Below, piece after piece: positions 1-6,120 of a DNA stretch of 9,476 bases. The stretch's first letter is position 1. Every line of letters begins with the position of its first letter. The position numbers and the translations under genes are program-made. The notes beneath the pieces were generated by a model. It saw only the letters and a program-made list of their open reading frames with translations, searched no databases and was not told the DNA's origin. The stretch is from Gemmataceae bacterium (GTDB lineage: Bacteria; Planctomycetota; Planctomycetia; Gemmatales; Gemmataceae), in the NCBI GenBank assembly GCA_947490035.1, contig CANLGS010000089.1, positions 1 through 9,476 of the forward strand, written 5' to 3'.

Positions 1-830
1 AGGCAGTCCTTCCCCAGCGCGGACGGGCCGTACTGCTCGACGCGCTTCGGCGGTTCTTTCGAGATGTCGAAGAGTGCGCGGTTCCGGAGGAGCCGGTCCA
101 CCGCGCCGAACGCGGCGTCGTGGCTGTCGGTGCCGGTCGTGGTTCGCCCGTCTCCGAACCGACCGCTCATCGCCTTGCGGAGCGCGTCGCGCCGGCGGAA
201 CGCGTCGAGGTCTTTCTCGCTGGCGGGCAGGTCTTCCGGCCCTTTCCCCTTACCGGGGCAGTACAGCCCCTGGTAACCGGCGCCGAGGAATCCCGGTCCC
301 GGCACGGCCATGTTGCCGCCGCCTTCCGCACCGAGAACGACGTACGACGGGAGGTCGCTACCGGTGGGCTTCTGCCGGGCGCACACGCTCAACCAGTGCG
401 GCGCGGTGGCGACCACATTCGTCGGCTTGTGGCCGGTCTGCGCGAGGTAGTGGGCCTCCATGTGATCGCCGAGGTCGCTCGTCATCGAGCGGACCACCGC
501 CATCGTGTTCGCGAGCCGCGCGAGGTTCGGCATGTACTCATCGAACCGCACGCCAGGAACGGTGGTCTGCGCGTTCATGTGCGGCCCGCCGGTCGGGCGA
601 CCGGTTTTCGGGTCCCACGTCTCGAACTGACTCGGCCCGCCGGACATGAACACGAGAATGACGTGCTTCGCCTGGCGCGCGACCTTGTCGGCGTTGTCGG
701 CGGCGAACAGCCGGCCGAAGCCGCCGAGCGCGGCACCGCCCGCAACCGCTCCTTGAAGGAACAGCCGGCGAGACAACTCATGTTCCTCCCGGCGGCAAAC
801 ACCGGAGTTTGAATCTGTCCGGGGCATCAT
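1..830 (-). CDS. DUF1501 family Tat-exported protein, N-terminal part (runs off left edge)
   Basis: This is a reading frame without a stop that leaves the window at base 1, so only the first 276 residues are visible. Residues 20-26 read SRRLFLQ, a good twin-arginine motif, followed by an Ala/Gly-rich hydrophobic stretch to about residue 44, so export in folded form is likely. The mature part begins with the DUF1501 signature: MSGGPSQFETWDPK at 62-75, then TVPGVRFDEYMPNLARLA (90-107), VRSM at 113-116 and HMEAHYLAQTG around 123-133. The visible end (YGPSALGKDC) matches the point where the family continues into the conserved 'LLARRLVEAG' segment. Full DUF1501 proteins are usually about 400-480 residues, so roughly a third is missing. 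Two adjacent ATGs (830 and 827) are possible starts. A weak AAGAG lies 7 nt before the second, slightly favouring it. The gene is divergent from the haem-motif gene at 1019 and may share its control region. The biochemical function of DUF1501 is unknown; the fold is related to the alkaline phosphatase/sulfatase superfamily. Confidence 0.93.
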   Translation of the reverse strand, partial: MMPRTDSNSGVCRREEHELSRRLFLQGAVAGGAALGGFGRLFAADNADKVARQAKHVILVFMSGGPSQFETWDPKTGRPTGGPHMNAQTTVPGVRFDEYMPNLARLANTMAVVRSMTSDLGDHMEAHYLAQTGHKPTNVVATAPHWLSVCARQKPTGSDLPSYVVLGAEGGGNMAVPGPGFLGAGYQGLYCPGKGKGPEDLPASEKDLDAFRRRDALRKAMSGRFGDGRTTTGTDSHDAAFGAVDRLLRNRALFDISKEPPKRVEQYGPSALGKDC

Positions 831-1018
831 GAGGCTCTTGAGGCGGGAACTGGTGGGGCGACGAGCGTACCAGCCGGATTTTGGGCAAGCAACATCACTC
901 AAATCGGAACCCCGCCCGGAAGAGGGCGCAGACAGTTCCGCGGATGTGCCGACTTGCGCGTCTGCGTGAGAAGGCTTGCGGGGTTCAGCATGTGACCCCA
1001 GCCTGCGGAGCACCCTCC
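831..1018. promoter_or_regulatory. Divergent intergenic region, presumed promoters for both flanking genes
   Basis: These 188 bp separate a minus-strand and a plus-strand gene, so promoters for both must lie here or within the gene ends. It is the longest non-coding stretch in the window. The most AT-rich part is about 875-905, but I see no convincing -10/-35 pair on either strand. Two weak inverted repeats are present: 7 bp at 927-933 with 960-966 (26-nt loop), and 5 bp at 980-984 with 995-999 (10-nt loop), the latter just upstream of the ribosome binding site of the plus-strand gene. The region is assigned from gene orientation, not from a recognised operator. Confidence 0.6.
1007..1010 (+). 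promoter_or_regulatory. Shine-Dalgarno GGAG that fixes the start at 1019
   Basis: GGAG lies 8 nt before the ATG at 1019. The frame is open upstream, with a TTG at 881 and an ATG at 944, but neither has a comparable site. Only the 1019 start puts a signal peptide at the N-terminus. Confidence 0.75.
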
Positions 1019-2959
1019 ATGCCCGGTCGCCTCTTCGCCGTCCTGATTCTGACCCTCGTGCCGGCGGTCGCGTCGGCCGAACCGAAGACGCCGACCTTCG
1101 AGGGCGATGTGCTGCCGGTCTTGAACGCGCATTGCCTCCAGTGCCACGGCGGCGTTCACCAGAAGAACGGCCTCGACCTCCGCACCCTGCCGGCCGCCCT
1201 CAAGGGCGGGCAGTCGGGAGCCGTCGTCGTACCCGGTAAGCCGGACGAGAGCCTGCTGTGGAAGAAGCTCGCGAAGGACGAGATGCCGAAGACCGACAAC
1301 AAGGTTTCGGACGCGAACAAGAAGCTGATTCGCGACTGGATCGCCGCCGGGGCGAAGGGCACCGAGAAGAAGGCGGAAACGGTCGCCACGCGGCCCGCGA
1401 AGAAGCCCTCCGAGGTTGCGAAGTTCATCGACCGCGAGATTGACGCCAAACTTTCCGCCGCGAAAGTGCCTGCCTCGCCGAAGGCGGACGACGCGGAGTT
1501 CCTGCGCCGTGCGTCCCTCGACATCGCGGGCAAGCCGCCGACCACGGACAAGGCCGCCGCGTTCCTCGCCGACACGAGTACCAACAAGCGTGAGAAGCTC
1601 ATCGACGAACTGCTCGCCTCGGAAGACTACGGGCGGCACTTCGGCGAGCGGTGGGTGAACGTGTTCTACCTCACCACCGTCAACCAGACACCGAAGCCGC
1701 CGGAGCCGTTCAAGGAGTGGTTCGCGAAGGCGCTCAACGAGGGCCGCGGGTGGGACGCGATCACCCGCGACATCCTCACCGCCACCGGCCCGCTCAGCGA
1801 CGCGCCGCAGGGGCTGTTCTTCTATTACAACGGCGACATGAACTCGCAGTTCGCCCCGAAGATCCTCGCGGGCAACATCGGGCAGGTGTACCTCGGCGTG
1901 CAACTCCAGTGTGCGGAGTGCCACGACCACCCGTTCAGCGCGTGGAAGCAAACCGACTTCTGGAGCGTCGCCGCGTTCTTCGGTCAGTCGGCGCGGATGG
2001 AGACGGTCGAAAACAAGAACACGCCCGGTGTGAAGGAGCGGCACATCGAGGAGCCGAAGCCGGGCAAGAAGCCGCCCGCGCCGCTGAAGGAAATCGCGAT
2101 CAACATCCCCAACGACGGCGAGGCCCGCAACGGCGGCAAGAAGGTGCCCGCGGGGTTGCTCGACGGGGCGAAGCTGGTCGCGGACCCGACCAAAAGCCAC
2201 CGCCCGCCGTTCGCGGAGTGGCTGACCGCCAAGGACAACCGGATGTTCGCCCGCGCGACCGCGAACCGGTTCTGGGCACACTTCTTCGGCCGCGGGTTCG
2301 TCAACCCGCTGAACGACTTCGGCGACCACAACACGCCGTCGCACCCGGCGCTGCTCGACGCGCTCGCGGACGAGTTCGTCGCGTCGAACTTTGATGTGAA
2401 GCACCTGATCCGTTGCGTCTGCCTGTCCGAAGCGTATCAGCGGACGAGCCGCGTCGCGCCGGGCAACGAGAAGGCGGAAGCGGAAACCCTCTTCGCCCGC
2501 ATGGCGCCGAAGGTGCTGACGCCGGAGCAGGTCTACGACGCGCTGTGCGTCGCGCTGGAACTGTCGGAGATCGCGCCGCCACCCGACCCGAAGAAGAAGC
2601 CGAACCCGAAGGCGCCACCGCCGCCCACCCCGCGCGCGGTGTTCGTCGCGGCGTTCCGCGGGCCGGGCGAGGCCGACGAGCCCACCGAGTTAAAGCTCGG
2701 CGTGCCCCACGCGCTGAAGCTGATGAACGAGAGCTACTACAACACGAGCGGGAAGGTCGTGGACCGCGTACTCGCGTCCGCGAAGGCGCCGACCGACGCG
2801 GTCGAGCAACTCTTCCTCGCGGTGCTGTCACGTAAACCCACGGCCGACGAGCGACAGAAGTTCGTGACGTTCGTTGAGAAACAGAAATCCCCGCGTGACG
2901 CGTACTGTCGCGTCGTGTGGGTGCTGCTCAACAGCAGCGAATTCATGCTGAACCACTGA
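1019..2959 (+). CDS. Exported PSCyt1/DUF1549/DUF1553 haem-motif protein
   Basis: The protein has 646 residues. Residues 1-20 form a Sec signal peptide (MPGRLF, hydrophobic core, cleavage likely after ASA). A planctomycete cytochrome c (PSCyt1) domain follows: haem motif CLQCH at 39-43 and a likely axial-ligand Met in DEMPK at 87-91. DUF1549 spans about 135-325, from FIDREID and the LRRASLDIAGKPPT segment through the LLASEDYGRHFGERW segment to a second haem motif, CAECH, at 298-302 followed by DHPF. DUF1553 runs from about 395 (RPPFAEWLTAKDN, ATANRFWAHFFGRGFVNP, NTPSHPALLDALADEF) to the C-terminus (LNSSEFMLNH). A Pro/Lys-rich insert at 519-538 interrupts DUF1553. The length is at the short end for this architecture, and no carbohydrate-binding-like domain is seen between the two DUFs. 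It is followed after 29 nt by a DUF1501 gene, the usual partner. It probably acts in electron transfer or redox chemistry outside the cytoplasmic membrane; the substrate is unknown. The family call is secure, the function is not. Confidence 0.95.
   Translation: MPGRLFAVLILTLVPAVASAEPKTPTFEGDVLPVLNAHCLQCHGGVHQKNGLDLRTLPAALKGGQSGAVVVPGKPDESLLWKKLAKDEMPKTDNKVSDANKKLIRDWIAAGAKGTEKKAETVATRPAKKPSEVAKFIDREIDAKLSAAKVPASPKADDAEFLRRASLDIAGKPPTTDKAAAFLADTSTNKREKLIDELLASEDYGRHFGERWVNVFYLTTVNQTPKPPEPFKEWFAKALNEGRGWDAITRDILTATGPLSDAPQGLFFYYNGDMNSQFAPKILAGNIGQVYLGVQLQCAECHDHPFSAWKQTDFWSVAAFFGQSARMETVENKNTPGVKERHIEEPKPGKKPPAPLKEIAINIPNDGEARNGGKKVPAGLLDGAKLVADPTKSHRPPFAEWLTAKDNRMFARATANRFWAHFFGRGFVNPLNDFGDHNTPSHPALLDALADEFVASNFDVKHLIRCVCLSEAYQRTSRVAPGNEKAEAETLFARMAPKVLTPEQVYDALCVALELSEIAPPPDPKKKPNPKAPPPPTPRAVFVAAFRGPGEADEPTELKLGVPHALKLMNESYYNTSGKVVDRVLASAKAPTDAVEQLFLAVLSRKPTADERQKFVTFVEKQKSPRDAYCRVVWVLLNSSEFMLNH
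2045..2065 (+). repeat. Copy 1 of a 21-nt exact inverted match in an interdomain linker
   Basis: This stretch encodes IEEPKPG (residues 343-349 of the DUF1549/DUF1553 protein). The identical 21 bases occur on the minus strand at 8312-8332, where they encode the same heptapeptide in the DUF1592/1588 protein. Flanking bases differ on both sides. Confidence 0.55.
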
Positions 2960-2974
2960 CCCCACTTGCGACTC

Positions 2975-2980
2975 AGGGAG
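2975..2980 (+). promoter_or_regulatory. Shine-Dalgarno AGGGAG that fixes the start at 2989
   Basis: AGGGAG lies 8 nt before the ATG at 2989. The frame is open back to 2917 inside the preceding gene, but only the 2989 start places the twin-arginine motif near the N-terminus. Confidence 0.8.
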
Positions 2981-2988
2981 CTTCCGCA

Positions 2989-4284
2989 ATGTCTCTTCGT
3001 GACGCCGTACTTCGGCGCGAGTTCCTGAAACTGAGCGCCGCGGGCGTGGTCGGCGCGTCGTGTTCCGGCTGGCAGCTCCCGCGCCTCGCGCACGCCGCCG
3101 AGGGGAGCGCCCCGCGCCGGCAGGCGTGCATCATGCTGCACATGCAGGGCGGCGTGAGCCAGCACCACACCTTCACCGTGCCCGAGCACAAGGCGCAGAA
3201 CCAGCAGATCGACACCGCCGTGCCGGGCGTGAAGTTCTGCGAGCACTTCCCGAAGCTCGGCGCGAAGATGAAGGACATTTGCCTCATTCGCGGGATGAGC
3301 ACGGGCAACAGCGTCCACGAGCGCGCCCGCATCCTGATGCACACCGGATACAACCCCAACGGCACCGTGCAGTACCCGTCGGTGGGGAACGTGGCGTCGT
3401 GCGAGTTGGGCGTGGCGGACGCGGAGTTGCCGAACTTCGTAAGCGTCTACGCCGGGTCCGACGGTCTGGGCAGCGGCCCGCTGCACCGCAGCACGCCCGC
3501 GTACCTCGGACCGAAGCACGCCCCGGTGCCGGTGAACGACCCCGCGAAGGGGATCGAGAACCTCAAGACCGCGCTCGCGCCGGACGAGTTCGACGAGGCC
3601 GCGAAACTGCTCGTCGAGTTCGAGGCGAAGGGGCAGGCCGCGCGGCCGTCCGGTGCCGCCGCGGCTCACCAGGCGAACTACAAGAAGGCGCTGCAACTCC
3701 TCCACTCCGACAAGATGAAGGCGTTCGACCTGGAGAAGGAGCCCGTCGCGACGCGCGAACGGTACGGCAAAGTGCAGTTCGGGAAGTCGCTGCTGCTCGC
3801 GCGGCGGTTGGTAGAAGCGGGCGTACCGTTCGTCGAAATCACGCTCGACGGCTGGGACGACCACGGCGGCGCGGACAAGAACATCAAGCGCCGGGCCGAG
3901 TACCTCGACCCGACCATCTCCTTCCTGCTCGAAGACCTGAAGCAGCGCGGGCTGCTCGAAACGACGCTCGTCGTGTTTATGAGTGAGTTCGGGCGCACCC
4001 CGCAGCTCGCGGACAGCGGCTACAACCAGACGCTCGGCGCCGGTCACTACGCGAAGGCCTGGACCACCTGGCTCGCCGGGGGCGGGGTGAGGGGTGGCAC
4101 GGTGATCGGCAAGGTGGACGCGAAGGGCGGCGAGGTGACCGACCGACCCGTGAACGCGCAAGATTTCCTCGCGACGATGTGCCACGCGCTCGGTATCGAC
4201 TGCCACAAGGAGTACCTGTCGAAGGAAGGCCGCCCGATGACCTTCCTCGGCCCGAAAGCCGAGCCGGTCAAGGAAGCGTTCTGA
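2989..4284 (+). CDS. DUF1501 family Tat-exported protein
   Basis: The protein has 431 residues, a normal length for the family. RREFLK at 9-14 is a twin-arginine motif, followed by a hydrophobic region ending near LAHAA (33-37). The DUF1501 domain fills the rest: HMQGGVSQ at 51-58, AVPGVKFCEHFPKL at 77-90, IRGMSTG at 100-106, YGKVQFGKSLLLARRLVEAG at 259-278, GWDDHGG at 288-294, VVFMSEFGRTP at 328-338, GAGHYAKAWTTWLAGGGVRG at 350-369, and a C-terminal segment with TDRPVNAQDFLATMCHALGI (384-403). Two conserved acidic spots look replaced: HHTFTVP stands where the family, including the DUF1501 protein at 1-830, has a TWDPK-type motif, and GAGH stands where GRDH is common. It lies 29 nt after the haem-motif gene and 39 nt before the ThuA gene, so co-transcription is likely. 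The fold belongs with alkaline phosphatase/sulfatase-like enzymes, but no reaction is established; a structural or carrier role is possible. Confidence 0.95.
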   Translation: MSLRDAVLRREFLKLSAAGVVGASCSGWQLPRLAHAAEGSAPRRQACIMLHMQGGVSQHHTFTVPEHKAQNQQIDTAVPGVKFCEHFPKLGAKMKDICLIRGMSTGNSVHERARILMHTGYNPNGTVQYPSVGNVASCELGVADAELPNFVSVYAGSDGLGSGPLHRSTPAYLGPKHAPVPVNDPAKGIENLKTALAPDEFDEAAKLLVEFEAKGQAARPSGAAAAHQANYKKALQLLHSDKMKAFDLEKEPVATRERYGKVQFGKSLLLARRLVEAGVPFVEITLDGWDDHGGADKNIKRRAEYLDPTISFLLEDLKQRGLLETTLVVFMSEFGRTPQLADSGYNQTLGAGHYAKAWTTWLAGGGVRGGTVIGKVDAKGGEVTDRPVNAQDFLATMCHALGIDCHKEYLSKEGRPMTFLGPKAEPVKEAF

Positions 4285-4323
4285 CCTCGGACCGGTTTCT
4301 CGTGTGAACACCACAGGTGGACG

Positions 4324-5214
4324 ATGCGTCGGCTCAACTCACTGTTCGTCACCGCGGCACTGGCCGCGTGCTTCGTGTCGCCGGTCGCGGCCGACGATGC
4401 CAAGATCCGCGTCGTCATCATCGACGGGCAGAACAACCACAACTGGAAGCAAACGACACCGTACCTCAAGAAGACACTGGAGCAGAGTGGGCGATTCGCC
4501 GTGGACGTGTCGTCGAACGTGAAGGCCGCCGAGAAGCCCGCAGACGGCACGGTGCCGTTCCCGCCGGACCTGGGCAAGTACGACGTGGCGGTGAGTAACT
4601 ACAACGGGGCCGCGTGGCCCGCGGAGTTCCAGAAGGACTTCGAGGCGCGTGTTCGTGAGGGCAAGTTGGGCTTCGTCTTGTTTCACGCCGCGAACAACTG
4701 CTTCGCGGGGTGGCCGGAGTTCAACAAGATGATTGGCCTGGGCTGGCGCGACAGCAAGTTCGGCGAGCGCCTCTACCTCGACGACGACGGCAAAGAGGTT
4801 CGCGTGCCGAAGGGTGAGGGTAAGAGCACGGGCGAGACGAACCACCCGTACGCCGTCGTCGTGCGCGACGCGAACCACCCGATCACGAAGGGCATGCCGA
4901 AGGAGTGGATGCACGCGAAGGACCAACTGATGCACAACCTGCGCGGTCCGGCCGAGGGCGTGAAAGTGTTGGCGACCGCGTACTGCCCCGCGACAAAGGC
5001 GAACGAACCGATTGTGTGGACGGTTGAGTACGGCAAGGGGCGGATCGTCCACACGCCGATGGGCCACGACGTGTTCGCGATGAGTTGCGTCGGGTTCGTG
5101 ACCACGATGCAGCGGAGCACCGAGTGGGCCGCGACGGGCAAAGTCACGGTCGCGATCCCGGAGAACTTCCCGTCAACCGACAAGCCCAGTCAACTCCCTG
5201 CCGAGAAGAAGTGA
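4324..5214 (+). CDS. Secreted ThuA-domain protein
   Basis: The protein has 296 residues. Residues 1-23 form a Sec signal peptide (MRRLNSLFVTAALAACFVSP, cleavage near VAA-DD). The rest fits one ThuA domain with a class I glutamine-amidotransferase-like fold: strand and loop IRVVIIDGQNNHNW at 28-41, DVAVSNYNG at 87-95, GFVLFHAANN at 116-125, HPYAVVVRDANHPITKGMP at 174-192, MHAKDQLMHNLRG at 196-208, and the characteristic VEYGKGRIVHTPMGHD at 234-249. ThuA proteins are tied to trehalose and related sugar catabolism in rhizobia (ThuA/ThuB); in planctomycetes the domain is common in secreted proteins of unknown substrate. AGG at 4315-4317 lies 6 nt before the ATG. The gene sits third in the plus-strand run, which suggests that the haem-motif/DUF1501 pair works on a sugar-derived substrate; this is inference. 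The domain call is firm, the enzymatic activity is not. The symbol is withheld because orthology to rhizobial thuA is not shown. Confidence 0.9.
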   Translation: MRRLNSLFVTAALAACFVSPVAADDAKIRVVIIDGQNNHNWKQTTPYLKKTLEQSGRFAVDVSSNVKAAEKPADGTVPFPPDLGKYDVAVSNYNGAAWPAEFQKDFEARVREGKLGFVLFHAANNCFAGWPEFNKMIGLGWRDSKFGERLYLDDDGKEVRVPKGEGKSTGETNHPYAVVVRDANHPITKGMPKEWMHAKDQLMHNLRGPAEGVKVLATAYCPATKANEPIVWTVEYGKGRIVHTPMGHDVFAMSCVGFVTTMQRSTEWAATGKVTVAIPENFPSTDKPSQLPAEKK

Positions 5215-5246
5215 TTCGCCACGGACAACTTCACCACGGGTCAGCC

Positions 5247-6119
5247 ATGAAGCGTCAACTGTTCGCCTTGCTCGCGGTACTCAGTTGTTCCGGTGCCGCA
5301 CTCGCGGGCCACACCCGCCCCGGCTACGTGGACGGCTGCCAGTCCGCCGACGGGCGGTACGTCGTCACCGCAGAGTCAAAGAAGCAACCCGACGGCAAGG
5401 ACGGCTGGGAGTTCACCTGGAAGGACAGCAAGACCGGCACCACGCACAAGGGCTGGCTCGTCGGGCTGCCCTATGGCCTCGAGCACTTCAAGGTCGCGTA
5501 CGCGCACATCTTCGTGCCCCCCGGCGGCGAGACGTTTGTCGTGTTCCAGACCGCGAACTGGACCGGTGCCGGCAGCAAGCCGCCGGGCGGCAAGGAAAAG
5601 GAAGTCAACCAGAACCCGCCGGACGAGTTCAAGAAGTACGCCGGCTTCGCAGACCGCATCGTCATCTACAAGAAGACCGGCGAGGTCGTGAAGCGCATCG
5701 CGATGAACGACGTTCTCAAGCCGAACGAGTGGGTGTACGTGAACTGGGTGCAGGGGAACCTGTACTGGCTGAGCGAGTACCCGGACGTGATGAAGGGTGG
5801 CGAACCGCCGCGCTGCGGGTTCCGGTACTTCCGCGTGTCGCCGGATTACAGCGTGCTGGAGTTCACCGTCGGCCCGAACAGCGACGCAACCCACAAGGTG
5901 AAAGATCTGGGTGCCGACGTGGTGAACTACCGCCGCCCGGTGTACGTCTCACTCACGGACGGCGCGTTCCTCGACAAGAAGCCGACCGAGAAGGACAAGA
6001 TCCCGGTGCGGCCGTTCGTCGGTGATCTGGTGAAGCGCGGCGACGACATGAAGAACTACCAGCCGAGCCTCGACCCGGTCCGCGTCGCGGGGAGAACCTT
6101 CCCCGCGACGTCGAAGTGA
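5247..6119 (+). CDS. Secreted protein of unknown family, probably beta-rich
   Basis: The protein has 290 residues and I do not recognise its family. MKRQLFALLAVLSCSGAALA (1-20) is a Sec signal peptide; cleavage after ALA is simplest, but VLSC at 11-14 is a marginal lipobox, so a lipoprotein is possible. The mature part has alternating hydrophobic strands and Gly/Asp/Pro turns: DGRYVVTAE (35-43), GWEFTWKDSKTGTTHKGW (53-70), HIFVPPGGETFVVFQTANW (87-105), DRIVIYKKTGEVVKRI (136-151), EWVYVNWVQGNLYWL (161-175), GFRYFRVSPDYSVLEFTV (191-208). This pattern suggests an all-beta or propeller-like fold; I see no catalytic motif and no membrane segment after the signal. The ATG at 5247 was chosen because it is the only start giving a signal peptide and lies 32 nt after the ThuA stop; the upstream extension would overlap ThuA. 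The Shine-Dalgarno site is weak, so translation may depend partly on ThuA. The last codons contain an 11-bp inverted repeat. Confidence 0.85.
   Translation: MKRQLFALLAVLSCSGAALAGHTRPGYVDGCQSADGRYVVTAESKKQPDGKDGWEFTWKDSKTGTTHKGWLVGLPYGLEHFKVAYAHIFVPPGGETFVVFQTANWTGAGSKPPGGKEKEVNQNPPDEFKKYAGFADRIVIYKKTGEVVKRIAMNDVLKPNEWVYVNWVQGNLYWLSEYPDVMKGGEPPRCGFRYFRVSPDYSVLEFTVGPNSDATHKVKDLGADVVNYRRPVYVSLTDGAFLDKKPTEKDKIPVRPFVGDLVKRGDDMKNYQPSLDPVRVAGRTFPATSK
6083..6110. terminator. 11-bp GC-rich inverted repeat at the convergent gene junction, possible bidirectional terminator
   Basis: The arms at 6083-6093 and 6100-6110 are perfectly complementary (CGTCGCGGGGA and its reverse complement) with a 6-nt loop, GAACCT. 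The right arm ends 6 nt before the stop codon of the plus-strand gene. Read on the other strand, the hairpin begins 10 nt after the stop of the DUF1552 gene, the normal place for a terminator. No T-tract follows on either strand, so it is not a classical intrinsic terminator; it could pause polymerase, assist Rho, or protect 3' ends. There is no other terminator candidate between the two convergent runs. Confidence 0.5.
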
Positions 6120-6120
6120 G

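Noticed and set aside
846..939. GGAAC motifs at 846-850, 906-910 (plus) and 939-935 (minus) as ECF sigma -35 elements
   Set aside because: None has a matching -10 element (GTC-like) at 15-17 nt; such pentamers are common in this composition.
927..966. 7-bp inverted repeat 927-933/960-966 in the divergent intergenic region as an operator
   Set aside because: The arms are 26 nt apart and short, with no symmetry beyond the arms; not distinguishable from chance.
881..1018. Upstream extension of the PSCyt1/DUF1549/DUF1553 gene from TTG 881 or ATG 944
   Set aside because: It would bury the signal peptide behind a basic 46- or 25-residue leader; ATG 1019 has GGAG at 8 nt and starts directly with the signal peptide.
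899..2404. Long open frame (501 codons) on the minus strand opposite the PSCyt1/DUF1549/DUF1553 gene
   Set aside because: The translation is Arg/Val/Leu-rich with no domain or signal, typical of antisense frames in GC-rich genes; the plus strand encodes a recognised family across the whole interval.
2737..4314. Long open frame (525 codons) on the minus strand opposite the DUF1501 gene
   Set aside because: Same reason: low-complexity Arg/Val/His-rich product, and the recognised gene is on the other strand.
5085..5246. Upstream extension of the 290-residue secreted protein into the ThuA gene
   Set aside because: It would overlap ThuA by over 100 nt and place the signal peptide internally; ATG 5247 starts it correctly.
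2960..5246. Search for terminators or promoters in the three gaps of the plus-strand run (2960-2988, 4285-4323, 5215-5246)
   Set aside because: Only very short stems (4 bp at most) and no T-tracts; the gaps look like ordinary intra-operon spacers.
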